Of a DNA stretch of 49,884 nt, positions 9,034-19,819 are shown one piece after another. Within the stretch, counting starts at the first letter, position 1, and each line of letters starts with the position of its first letter. The stretch comes from Gamsiella multidivaricata (lineage: Eukaryota > Mortierellomycota > Mortierellomycetes > Mortierellales > Mortierellaceae), in assembly GCF_025024155.1 (NCBI RefSeq), contig NW_026251851.1, positions 1 to 49,884 of the forward strand, given 5' to 3'. The notes beneath the pieces are model-generated. The model ran no database searches. It was not told the DNA's origin and saw only the letters and a program-made list of their open reading frames with translations. The position numbers and the translations under genes were made by a program.

Positions 9034-9210
9034 TCATAGGGGGTCGGAACCCTCTTTCAAAATTTGTAATTCAACATACAAAAATAGCGTGCATGAACAA
9101 CCCATTCTAAATTCTTTTTTTTTTTTTGTTTTAAACCAGGAACTCTATGGTAGTCTAGGTGGCGAATAATACGTATGACATGTAGTTGGAGTCTATGTTA
9201 GGTATATAAA
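9034..9210. other. Short noncoding stretch with T-tract
   Basis: No gene is seen. It holds the 3' flank of the Fanzor fragment and a run of 14 T at about 9115-9128, possibly the tail of another minus-strand retroposed sequence. Confidence 0.4.
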
Positions 9211-10557
9211 GATTTTTTTTTTTCTTTTAAGTGAGTTGGTGCTGTGCAACTATCCGGAGTGCGTTGGTGCGCATAGATCGCGCCACACCAGCACTATTGA
9301 TAGGGCTGTAATTCAACATAAAAGCATAATGCATATCCCATACGGCTCTGACCCCGCATGCCACCAACTGAGGCAGGTTGATGAAGCGGTGGAACTCTTG
9401 CTGGATGGTGACGCGTGGCAGAGACAGCTCAAGTAGTGAACAGAGGTCCTTGCAACAGGTTTATGCTCGGTTAAGTGCATTATGATGTCATCAGCGCTTC
9501 GCCCATCTTTCTACGACTTTCTAGAACACTGTTGCTATCTATCCAGCCAGTTTATATAAACCCCATCCACACGTAGAACTAGACAGCAGCATTGATACGA
9601 ATAAAGCCTCCTTTCCACCCTAGATCCACTTCCACCTGATTTGACCGTTTGCAGTCCTCGTCGGTCCAAGCGGACTGTCTAGTGAAGGTTGACAGGTATG
9701 ATGTCCATGCGGCTCGTTTCGGCGGGCAAAGGAAGACCATATGGCGCTTGTCTTAGACTATTCCTCCACATATACGGCAGTCTGGAGATGGGTCGTTGTG
9801 CCATTGACGGAAGCGGATCTCGTTGGTAGCCAGTTTGTTGTGGATATATCGCTACCAGATGGTTCTGGCATTATGGGGGATTTCAGCCTGCGAAAACCGT
9901 TTCCAAGCGGCTTTTGTGCCGTGGCGACGTGTGGCTGGAAGTGGCTTCTGGAAGAAGGCTCGGAGGTCTTTAGAGGAGGCAGTAGCGAGAGTAGGTATGT
10001 TTCGATTTGGTGGGGCCAGAGAGTGAAACACCTGCACATCGAGAAGCCGCTGAGCCATGTCATCCTCTGGCTAAACCAACGAGTGAGAGAGAGCGGCAAC
10101 CAGTTTGGAGTTAAACTTGCTAGGATACCTTGTGACCAGCCTGTGGAAGCCTGGCAGAAGTTTGGGGCCTCCAAAAACAAGGCGTAGGGTCGTGGGGTCG
10201 TGGTGCATGATGTCTCGCATGAGATACTGTGTGAACTCCCGAGGAGCTGGCAGTGGTGCGATCCACCATTCTACCGGTGTGGCCAGTAAGGTCTCCGCAG
10301 GAGGGAGGAGTAGCGGATCATCTGGGTTCGTGAGGCTAATGCGCGGCAGCTTATTGGCTTCCGTCACAATTCTGCTGAGCACCTTGATCTTGTTGATGGA
10401 CGTGCGGATTGCATCCGGTGTGGGGCGGATCAGGACAGCGAGTGGCTGGGATTCTTTCGAATATGCACTGAGGAGGACCAGCAGCACTGAACGTCCGAGG
10501 CTAGGCCTGAATTCTAACCAGTGGTTTCTGGTAGACAGATACTTGTACCCGTAAGTA
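9211..10557 (-). pseudogene. LINE ORF2 C-terminal remnant
   Basis: On the minus strand, decayed coding sequence runs from about 10557 to 9230 and ends in an A-rich tail (the T-run at 9211-9222 on the plus strand). Recognisable parts are AEIPHNARTIW, YIHNKLATNEIRFRQWHN and PDCRICGGIV ... HMVFLCPPKRAAW. The last is a Cys/His zinc-binding segment of the type found after the reverse transcriptase in non-LTR retrotransposons. After the solo LTR at 9451-9653 the frame resumes with DLCSLLELSLPRVTIQQEFH and ends LRIVAQHQLT-stop. Several stops (after TIW and GGIV) and frameshifts break it. The upstream part (10071-10487) is open but not assignable in detail. Confidence 0.65.
9451..9653 (+). repeat. 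203-bp solo LTR, copy 2, with perfect duplication
   Basis: The ends TGCAACAGG and CGTTTGCA form 5-bp inverted termini. A TTTATATAAA box and CGAATAAAG are present. The identical 5-mers GTCCT lie at 9446-9450 and 9654-9658, so the insertion ends are exact. It interrupts the LINE remnant. It is the same family as 6580-6782. Confidence 0.94.
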
Positions 10558-10884
10558 AAAAATAAATTCTGCTCTCGCGCCTAGTATGTCCTTCATCTTC
10601 TTAAAGGTGAGCCAGAAAAGTGCAAAGTGAGCAAGGGTGGGAGAAAAGGGTGGGGCATATATGGTCCTGGCCCTCGGTAATTAGCAGGAGACTCATAAAG
10701 CCTTTCCGCTCTGCAAGACCACCCCACTTAATATGATTCAGGATCCGAGGCTCTATTCCTATTCAACTAAAAATCGGAAAAGGCGGTAATCGTCGCGTTC
10801 TAGCACTGATTCTGATTTAAAGGCGCTCAGCCATAATCCAACGGACGATTTTCTATTTCAGGAAAAAACACGTTGCAGCACTTT
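10558..10884. other. Intergenic, downstream of the hydrolase gene
   Basis: No gene or repeat is recognised. It contains the 3' flank of the minus-strand hydrolase. Confidence 0.5.
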
Positions 10885-12733
10885 CTACTCTTCCTTGCTG
10901 GCGGTCTCGGTAACCTCTTCTCTCTTGAACTCGAGTGCAATACCCTCCATCATTGTCTTGATACTGTCGACCTTCCCACTGCTACCCGTAACAAAGGTGA
11001 AAAGAAGACCAAACTTGACGGTAAAGTCATGAAGCAAAGTCGTAAACGACTCATAGTGATAGTGTTCCAACTTCTGGTCATAAACGCTCATCTTCATGAA
11101 CAGCGAATTGCCCTCCTCAAGACGGATCATGATCTCGCCATAGACCGGATGAGTGTACTCGCCGGTGTAGTCGGACAATTGGTGACTATGTGGTTGGTTC
11201 TCGATACGCTCAGGAAGATCGCCTTTGGCTAACCTCGCGAAATGATTGTATACATGCTGAGTGTCCTCGACAGCGGCTTCAAAGAGCCAGTCCTCTGTTT
11301 TGGGCAAACCCAAGAGTTCATCGGCGATGTGGTAGAACAGGCATGACGGCAGGTTGGTGATATGGATGTTGGCCAAATGGGCAATGACCAGATCGGCATC
11401 TGGGAACAGGGCCAGGTGGGTTACATACCCAGGATTAGAGCCATCTAGTAGGAAGAGTGAAGAAAGTGATTAGCGCCTTGATATTAGTACTGGCACTTTT
11501 GTAAAAAAAAAAAAAAAGCCTATAGATATCAAAAAAGTAGTTTCTTACCATGACGGAAGTTTGCTTGACCCTTGTACGAGTCCACGATCCAACCGTACCC
11601 ATAACCCTTAACAGGTGACAAGTCAGACCACAGTCTTGGTCGCTTCATAATATTGTGAGGGGTAACGGTCTCTAAAATACTTTCTTTGCTCAGGACCTGC
11701 TTGCCATCGAGCTCACCCAATTTCAAGATAACTCTACCCCATTTGACGAGATCCACCACATCCATATAGATATCGCCAGCGGGGGCGACGCTCATAGGGA
11801 TTTCATCGACATACCCTTCCTCATAGAAACCCTTCTTGGCTTCCTCGAAGGAGGCTGCAGTAAAGGGCATGGCAAAATTAGGCCGTTTTGCCATCTCTGC
11901 TTGTGATAGTCCGGCACTCTTGAGTCCAAGGGGGTCAAAGATTTTTGTGGTGATCAGATCCACGTATGACATTCCAGCAACATTGGCGGCTGCCTCGCCA
12001 GCGACAGCATAGACGACGTTACTGTAGTTGACGGTGGGGGACAGCTTTGGGGGCATGTCAAGGTGCTTCAGTTGGTTGATGAGGACCTTCGGGGGTGCCG
12101 CATTTCTGATCCATGCCAGATCGATATAAGGCACAGGCTGTTAGTGGATTTTTTTTGTAGAGCACAAAGATATGGTAGTAACGGAAGGGTAAGGTCAGCG
12201 TCATTGACGTAGACGACTTGATAACAGTAGCGTGCGGAGGGCATCACTATCAATGTTCTTACTGTGCGATGTGCGAGCATGTCGGCAAATGTCAATTGAG
12301 AGGTCAAAACAGGATCCTTGAGTTCAAATTCGGGGAGATACTCGGACACAGGAGTCTTGTCCCAGTCAACCTTCCCCTCTGCAACCAATTCGCCAATGGC
12401 AGCAGCAGTGAATGCCTTAGTAACGGATGCGATATGGGAGACAGTCTGTAGGACAGGAGGAGAATTTAACGTTCGGTGGCGACCCCATCATGAGAAAGTA
12501 ATTTTCATTGTCGTCATAATCAGCATTTCGATCGAGTTATTTTATACCTCCTCAGTAAACGGATCGACACGGTTGCGCTTTCCAAAGCCCTGGGCAAAGA
12601 CGAGTTCGCCTTTATACATGATGGCGACGCTCATTCCTGGGATACCACCCTCGATCCTGGCCCTCTCGAGGACAGCAGGAAGTTTCTCAAAGAACTCTTT
12701 GTCGGAAGTTGAGGACTCGTGGATGATGGTCAT
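10885..12733 (-). CDS. Beta-lactamase-related serine hydrolase
   Basis: Four exons (12733-12548, 12445-12263, 12137-11549, 11444-10885) join in phase to 505 residues. The fold family is serine beta-lactamase/penicillin-binding-protein-like (PF00144 type). The nucleophile motif SxxK is Ser69-Val-Thr-Lys72 in SHIASVTKAFTAAAIGEL. The second motif is Tyr161-Ser-Asn163 in NYSNVVYAVAGEAA. The third is His319-Asp-Gly321 in FRHDGSNPGYVTHLALF. All catalytic positions are present. The N-terminus (MTIIHESSTS) is not a signal peptide, so it is probably intracellular. Fungal members act on esters, amides or lactones, and the substrate cannot be read from sequence. An upstream in-frame ATG (12904) is less likely because it adds a basic stretch without homology. 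The gene stands alone between two transposon blocks. Confidence 0.93.
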
Positions 12734-13348
12734 GATGAGGAAGAATTTGAGGAATACGAAGAGGCTATGAGGAAGAAGATCAAAGAGGAAGGAATGTCCA
12801 CTACGACGTCTCTTATAAGTACGATTTTCAAGAGTGTACCATGAGCGTCGAGATACTTTCCGCAGTTCGACTGCGGTAGGTACTAAGCATCGACTGTAAC
12901 ACACTCCATTTTTATATTCTCTAAAATGTTAAAACTTCATTCTCTTTATGCAAAACTTTATTTAATTGAGCAGCAGATGCATCCCGCTGTCAAGCTTCAT
13001 TTTCTCGATTGAACGATTAAAGATCCACTACCACCTAATCTACTGTAATTCTATTGATGTCTTCTTCTTGCCAGTTTCTACTGGGTCTTGAAGATTGTCA
13101 AACTGAATGCGACTTTCACCATTAGAATTGGAATAATTTTCTCAAAAAATAATAATGATCGGAAAATAAAAAGATTTGGAATGAGGATGCTGACAGGTTG
13201 ATTCTGAATGAAGAAAAAAACGTTGTTCCTGAATGTTTCTTATGTTGTTCCTGAATGTTTCTGATGTTGTTTTAGATCCTCCACTTCTTCATTGAAAAAA
13301 ATGAGAAGTATGACTGTGTCCAGAATCAATGAGAACAAGAGGGATCGG
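12734..13348. other. Intergenic, AT-rich
   Basis: It holds the 5' flank of the hydrolase gene. A short repeated phrase (TTGTTCCTGAATGTTTCT) occurs twice at about 13224-13262. No gene is recognised. Confidence 0.5.
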
Positions 13349-13730
13349 CTATATGCCACACCCCTTGGTGGCCCACGTAACTGCAGCATCGCGGCGAAAA
13401 TTATCAACGGATCGGTGGATCTCATCCGGGTCCGCGTAAATGGCGACATGGGTCATACTACTAGCTTGGGTAACTACCTCGGTCTTGTCAATCTCGGCTT
13501 GCTTGTTAATTTGAGCGGGGAGACCGACGGTTACAGCGTTCTCAAGCATGGCTAGTCTTGGATCCAGGCCGTTAACAAGGTTTCGGAAGAAGTCCCAGTG
13601 GTTGTGCAGGGACGAAAGAGAAGGCTCGACGGTCGTGAGGCTCTTAATGTCGTTTTCAATGGCAGTGATGCGTGCATCCAGTGCTGTGAGGAGCTGAAGG
13701 GCGTCAGGATTAGCAGATATGGCAGGACAA
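13349..13730 (-). other. Unidentified open frame fragment
   Basis: The minus strand is open for about 127 codons, with composition that looks coding: LQLLTALDARITAIENDIKS, LHNHWDFFRNLVNGLDPRLA, MLENAVTVGLPAQINKQAEI. It is predominantly helical and amphipathic in pattern. The only ATG in frame lies at 13549, in the middle of the open stretch. No family was recognised. It may be an exon or a fragment of a mobile-element protein. Confidence 0.35.
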
Positions 13731-14022
13731 AATCAAAAAAAAATAAAAGGTCAAAGTTGTGTGATCTAGCAATGTCGCGAGCCTATGCTTATTCAGAATC
13801 AAGATGAACTTTTTCTAAGCAAGGCAGATACGGACAAATGGTAGCAAGTGTTCAAGTGTCAAGAAAGAGGTGTCAAGATAAGCTTAGGAATATATTCAAG
13901 TTGCTAGATAAGGAGCAAACAAGTACAGAACTATGAAATATAAATACTTCTCATTTGTCTCCGTGTAACGGTCATACGCGTTGCCAAGAGTCGACCGATC
14001 GCTTGCCAAGTACCGATCGATC

Positions 14023-16600
14023 ATGTCGTGGTACGCGACAGTACGCCTTTCTTCGTAAGAAGGGTTACCAATCCTCTGTACTTTACCCATCAGCCGCGTC
14101 AACAACCTCGTGCACCGCCACCAGAAGAGTCGACCTTCTCTCTCGCTTTTCAGTCATCAGGAATGCTTATACGCGAAACTCCATCGAGATGGCCCATACG
14201 ATCCTGGAGCTGGATGTCATGCGGTTCGGGACCAAGGAAAACATCATTATCTACGTTGACGGAGTCCAGGCAGAGGAGAAGGAGTTCACTGCTCAGATCC
14301 GCCAAGAAGCTCGGGAGAAGACCACTAAGCGATGCAAAAAAAGTGTGGATGAACTACAAAGATGGATCGATAACAACCTCAAGGTCTGTAAACAACACTT
14401 TGCCGATGCCTAGACCAGCCTTTCGTCCTCCTTCTATTGGACCCTGCCCATCCGTGATGCATTTGTCAAGTATATGCAGGACGAGGGGTGGAATATTCAG
14501 CGATGCGAGACGGAAGCTGATGTTGCGGTCGCTCGGGATTGCAGATCTGGCGATATTGTCGTGTCTGCGGACAGCGATATGCTCGCGTACCCATCCTGTC
14601 AACCCTGTGGCGCCCGATTTCAAAGAATTTAATTCTGATCTACAAGATATCGAATATCTGTGAGGTTCTCAGTGTGTCCAGGATCCAACTCACGGTCCTC
14701 GCTGTTGCCTCCAACAACGACTATGAAAAAATATCTACTCTCTTGGACTGGCGACCAACTTTTCGATTATCAAGACGATCAAGAAACAAGGTAAATATCA
14801 ATGATCAAAGTATTACGGAGCGAGGCTGAACCATTTAACTAATATATCTATTTTTTTTACCTATTTTTGCAGATGTGCGACAGACGGTGAATGCATATTT
14901 GGAAGACTCCAAGGTCGTTTTAAAGAACACAGACAACAGAACACTTGAACTTGCACTCAGAGTCTTTGTTAATCTCCAACAGACGCCTGCCAGCGATCCT
15001 CGCCCTTTGTCCAGCGTCTCGTCCTACAGTGAGCTTTACAAACGACTCAAGGATCTTTGTGCCATATACCAGGAGAACAAGGATTTTCGCGCACAACTGC
15101 AACCAAGGTATGCTATATTTCTGCTCAATATCGCACGGCATTTAGGACTTGGCGTCGGCAATCGTCTCATAGCTCATCTTACTTATTGTTTTGATGGCAA
15201 TAATACTTGCAAGGATCAGATCATCCGCCTCCGCTCCTTGCAGTCTTTCATTCGATATAGGACAGTTGAGTCTCCAGCTATGTTGAAGCCTGATCTTGGG
15301 TCGCGCTTACCGCAGTCGCCATCACCGCAACCATCCTCAGCACAACCACAACAACCTGCACCGAATCTGCAGAATAATCCTCCGACCACATTACCGTCTC
15401 AGGAGTCAAACGGTCACCCGCCGCTTCCAAGGATGCAACTCCCACGAAATCGCCATCGTTACTCATTCAAGACGAGGACAGGGACAACAAACCCCCATCT
15501 CCCAGTCAAGATGAAGCTCTACAAGTTCAAGTCTTACAAGGAGTCTGAAGCAAAAGACGAGCTTGAGCCCTCCAGCGACGAGCCCAAGCCCAAGCCCAAA
15601 CTCAAAACGTTGTCCGATTCGAATGCAGCTACCCGCAAGCTCGCTATTACACGGTTATTGCAATACCAGCGCCCAACATCTACTTTGAACGCCGGTACTC
15701 TATCCGCTAACCTCAGACGAGCTCTGACAAACGATGGTACCGTTCAACAGGAAGTTCCTTTGTATCCGAAACGCTGTGCGCGAGGCTGCCAGGATCAAAC
15801 GACAAGGTCAACGAGTAATTGGAAAGTTTGTCGAGCATGTGAACAAGCATAGACCGGGTCTCAACGATCGTCGATTCATGAATTGTCTTTGTCCTCGAGT
15901 CTCCATGAAGGACGCGAAAAAGCTGGATGATGGTTGTGCCCCAGAGGACGACGATGAGGATGGTAGTGACATGGACCAGAAATCCAAGGATGGCAAAGGC
16001 TCTGAGCAGTTCCTGTTCCTCCAGAGCTTTCTGGTATACCTCTACTCTGGGAACTACTCACGAAAAAGTGGTACCGGTCAGAAGATCAACGATTTCATTG
16101 ATCGCCTCAAGGATCTCGGACTGTACGCTCCACCACGTCCTCAGGCCGCTCTCAACGAGACAACTCCCTTCTCACCAACAGAGTTACTCCTATCGGTGGC
16201 GTTGCAGCTCAAGGTCGAACTCAAAAAAATGTACCGTAATGGGACCTGTGAGCTGCATAATAAGGTATGGGTTGAGGGCACTACTGGTCATCTTAATTTA
16301 GCGCGTCTATTCGAATTTGAACTGAGGCGGATTCGATTCGATTCGATTCGATTAATTTGAATAGTTGCGCTATTCGTTACTGTCATTACTGTCACTATCC
16401 ATTGACGTTCCCTTGCGATATAGAAGATCATCGTCAAACAAGCCTTTCGGCTCCTCGAAGAAAACAAATTCCGTTGGCTACCCGCACAAAAGCTGAATAT
16501 ATTCAAATCCGCAGTGCACGAGATGTCCAAAATGCTGCCATCGAGGACGTTTTCCTACAGAAATGTGCATTATCTGCGATTTCTGTTCACCACAGCGAGG
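14023..16600 (+). pseudogene. FEN1/XPG-like nuclease joined to Fanzor-like region, decayed
   Basis: The first part resembles a FEN1/XPG nuclease: YAFLRKKGYQSSVLYPSAAS at the N-terminus, then FGTKENIIIYVDGVQAEEKE (the FDG-P type motif), then CETEADVAVARDCRSGDIVV with SADSDMLAY (the two acidic pairs of the XPG-I motif, 14507-14521 and 14570-14578), then LTVLAVASNNDYEK and IYSLGLATNFSIIKTI (helix-turn-helix with Asp). A GT-AG intron lies at 14791-14872. A proline/glutamine-rich linker follows, then IRNAVREAARIKRQGQRVIG, FLVYLYSGNYSRKSGTG and ELLLSVALQLKVELKKMYRN, which recall the N-terminal region of fungal Fanzor proteins. The RuvC part is absent; the gene is lost after about 16600, where Tc1 sequence begins. 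Breaks are a start-region shift, TAG at 14411-14413, 1-base losses near 14600 and 14732, and a shift near 15766. The nuclease call is firm; the Fanzor link is inference. Confidence 0.62.
16330..16353. repeat. GATTC microsatellite
   Basis: Nearly five tandem GATTC units lie in a probable intron (about 16266-16426) of the decayed nuclease gene. There is no spacer structure, so this is not a CRISPR array. Confidence 0.9.
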
Positions 16601-16639
16601 TTTCGTCGACTGTCATGCTGCTAAGGAGTATAACAAGGA

Positions 16640-16985
16640 GAACCAGGGCCCAGTCTCAGTAAATTTTATTAGGCGAGCACTCCATGATATAGGAATGAGA
16701 GCAAAAAAGTTCATCAAGAAGCCCATGCTCAAACCTCATCACAAGAAAGCACATTTAGAATTCATCAAGAAGCACCAACGTTTCACAGGAGATGACTGAG
16801 AACGCGCAATTTGGCCCGACAGGTCCAACATCAACAGAATATCTTCCGATGGGCTGAAGTACGCACGTATGAACTCATGAAAAGATCCTAAGGTCAAGGC
16901 GAGCGATATCGGACCAAGGCTAATCAGGTCTACGGTTAAGCATGGAGGCGGGGCATCATGGTTTGGAGCTGCATGACATGGTATG
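16640..16985 (+). pseudogene. Tc1-like transposase fragment
   Basis: The plus strand encodes FIRRALHDIGMRAKKFIKKP and HHKKAHLEFIKKHQRFTGDD, then after a stop a decayed catalytic block (NINRISSDGLKY) and KHGGGGIMVWSCMTW. These correspond to the inter-domain region and first Asp block of a Tc1 transposase. The subfamily differs from that at 923-2522. The expected Ser-Asp-Glu is mutated (WPDRSN), and both ends are missing. Confidence 0.75.
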
Positions 16986-17054
16986 TGTCACGGTCAGACA
17001 AGGCAAACAAATGTGTGTATCTGTATGTGTGGAGTAGAGGATCAAGTTAAAGGC

Positions 17055-19617
17055 TTTTTTTTTTATTTTTTTATTAACATAAATTCCTATGAGCACGAGA
17101 CGCATGGTCTGCAAAGGCCTTGAAGCCATAGATGCCTTCCATGCACGACAGAGCCGCATCTCCTACCAACCATGTTGGCTTGAGGCGTCAAATTCATAAC
17201 CCATGTCGCATAGCTAGCCTAACCTAACTCCTGCGTGATCTGTTGCGCGATACACGTCTCCTAATCCAGATCCAATGTTAATAAAGTTGTTTTTAAACCG
17301 AATAAACCCTCCATTATGTCCAACTTCCCCCGCCCCAAACAATGCTGCGGCACCCTATAATCCGCGGTCCGTCTACCTTCCTGGATCTCCGCTGCAAGTA
17401 ACCGTCTCCCTTTCAAATCAGAGAAATCACCAACACTACGTTGGTGTCCCCGATCACCGTTGCGTCCTCCGGCGCGTTTGCTCATGGTGATTCCAACTGA
17501 CTTTTCCCAGGCGACAGTGCCCTCGCATCGTTTGTTCCATATCTTGGTCCTGCCAAATTCTTCGATCCTGCTCACGAACTTTGTCACCATGATCGTCGCA
17601 ATCCACTTGGTGGTGGTAAATAGCTGCTTCCAGGTCTCAATGAGTCTCATTGGCACCAAACCTCGGTATAACTCCTTGACCTCCCAATCTGCCTCACTCT
17701 CCGGCTCCTCTCCTTCCGCAACCCGATATGCCCCTCGTCTTTCCGCCGTCCCCTGAATCCACTACATTGACTCCCAGATAGCCTTCGTTCCTGTTGCCGA
17801 GAAGTTGGGACAAGTCGCAGTGAAGGGCTTGTCCTTCCGTTCGGCCTCCTCTCTCTCCTGTTCCCATTTTCGCACTGCCTGTCTCCATGCGCGATATCCA
17901 TTCGACTTCACCTCCTCCACCGCATCCCTCCACTCTTGCTGCTGGTCGCATAAGGTAGCTGAACAACGCCAAAGATGATCGTTCGTCTCTGGTTCCCTCT
18001 CACACCTACGACATATGTCCGTTTGGTAGGTATCTGGATGTCGTTTCTTCATCGCCTGCAATGTCGGCAAATCTCCATGCAACTTCTTGATCCTGTGCGA
18101 ACGTAAACGACAGTCTTCCAGACTAGTGTATAAGCGCTTTGGCGGGTTGTTATCGTGTAGGATCCGCAGCGTGGGCGCCCATGCTACCGACCGCCAATCC
18201 TTGATGTAGGTCCTCGTTCGATGCTGCAATGTCCGCTGATAATGGTGCCGTACCGCGGACTGCAGCTTCAGTATCCTTCTCAAGTCCAGGTCTGCACTGT
18301 GTGTTGCAAACTGTGCGTAGCATTTCAAATCACAGTGTTGCGTTGCGTCTAGCCTCCATAGTCCTGTATCGATCCCATGTGCTGCCTTGGCAACAGTGTC
18401 CGCAGCCTCGTTGCCACGGTGTCCAGCATGTCCTCGTACCCAATGCACAGATATACCTTGCCCTTGTTGCAAGAAGGCATAATGTACCATCGCCCACCAC
18501 TGTGCATCTGCAGATCTCAAACGCTGCCTTGCTGTTGCTGAATCCCGCTGCTGCACCAACTCCTTGAAATTATTTACAACTGTGAGATTGTCGATGTAGA
18601 TGTCGACGTTCTCTTCCCTTGGGCTGATAAGAATTGTTGCCAAGAGCCCACACATCTCTGCGATTGTTGACGATGCGTATCCACCGACCCGTCCACTGAA
18701 CGCCGTTGTGTAGGGACCACCATCCACGGAAACGACAACTCCAAATGCTGCACTGACCTGCTCCGTGCCGTTGTGAATCATTGACCCATCCGAGCAGAAG
18801 TGAAGCCTTTGATGCGTTTGCAAACGTCCTCTAGCTGCCCGAATTTGCTGGATTGTTGGTACCTGGAACGCCAACCCAAATAAATCTCGCTCAATTTCAT
18901 CTGATACTGCCGGCAATGGTTGGCGAACAGGTGTCGTCATATTGTCCACCGCCTTGTGCGCATCCTCATGCAAGTGGTTTCTACACGCCTCTGAATCCCC
19001 ATTCATATATCTACGATATAAATGGCGTCGTCTTCGTCGTTCTTCTCTGTATCGAGCTCGCCTCTCGATGTCCCGCAGGCGCCGTTGCTCCTCCTGCTGT
19101 CGCTTCTCCTGCTGTCGCTCCTCTTTCAGTTGCCGCTGTCGGTCACGCTCTTGCTGTTCTGTCCGCCGCCGCTCCTCTTCCAATTGTCGCTGTTGTTCCC
19201 GCTTTTGCTGTTCTGCCTGCTGCATTTGTTGCCGAAGGTGCCTCTGTACTGCTTTCAGTTGTGCCCGCTTCTGTTTAATCCATTGTTGATCGAGTCTGTG
19301 CTCTTCTCTGTCGAAAGCACGGTCCAAGTCGTCTTGATCACGCAGTCGATTGCCTGTCATTTTTACCATAGCACGTCGAATGTATTCCTGCTTCCTTACG
19401 CTACGCTGGCTGAGCGTCTCTTGGACTCGCGGTGTGAAGAGCGCAGTGTCCGGATCCAAGTTGAGAATTTCCTGAGACGACAGCAAACCGTTGTTCTGCT
19501 CCCCATTGTCTTCCTCCAGTGGTGGTTGATCCATCGGTTGCTCTGCATTGTTATCTCCTCTGCCTTCAGACCTTTCCTCCTCACTCGCAGCTTCGTCATA
19601 CACGCTGTCATCGTCGG
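17055..19617 (-). mobile_element. LINE-type element copy A, 5'-truncated
   Basis: It is nearly identical to 46999-49587 in reverse orientation and ends in an A-rich tail (T-run 17055-17077 on the plus strand). The minus-strand frame holds an acidic segment, an Arg/Gln/Glu-rich coiled coil, RNase H (HFCSDGSMIHNG ... GHAGHRGNEAAD) and a zinc knuckle (CRRCEREPETNDHLWRC). A TAG at 17762-17764 replaces the Gln codon present in the intact copy (ESMQ versus ESM-stop). Its 5' end joins the 202-bp repeat at 19617/19618. The open frame therefore starts artificially inside that repeat, at 19693. No target duplication is visible. Confidence 0.88.
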
Positions 19618-19819
19618 TGTTCCGTCCAGACCCCAAATTGGGACTGTACTGGGAGTGAACCTTAATATTTAGGCCACTTCCATTTTTATTCATGAGACTA
19701 TTAAGCTATCTAATACTCCAAGCCCCAGGTCGGGGCTATAAAAACCCCTACCGGGAGCATAATAAATAACAACGCTCTTTGGTCTCCTTGACTCACACTG
19801 AAATACATAAAACATCACA
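19618..19819 (-). repeat. 202-bp LTR-like repeat, copy 2
   Basis: This is the reverse complement of 6150-6351 with few differences. It lies exactly between two head-to-head LINE fragments (copy A leftward, copy B rightward) and has no matching flanks. A TATA box and AATAAA are present in the same positions as in copy 1. Confidence 0.65.

Noticed and set aside
12734..12904. Longer N-terminus of the hydrolase starting at 12904
   Set aside because: The extra residues are basic and Ser/Arg-rich without homology, while the ATG at 12733 is followed directly by the conserved helical start.
16330..16353. Possible CRISPR-like array
   Set aside because: It is a plain GATTC microsatellite without spacers, in fungal DNA.
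8159..16600. The two Fanzor-related loci as halves of one split gene
   Set aside because: The C-terminal part lies upstream of the N-terminal part on the same strand, with an intact host gene between them, so they are separate copies.
18853..19672. Long Leu/Ser/Cys-rich open frames on the plus strand
   Set aside because: They are antisense to the Arg/Gln/Glu-rich coiled coil of LINE copy A and arise from its codon bias. The same shadows appear opposite the 46.8-kb copy.
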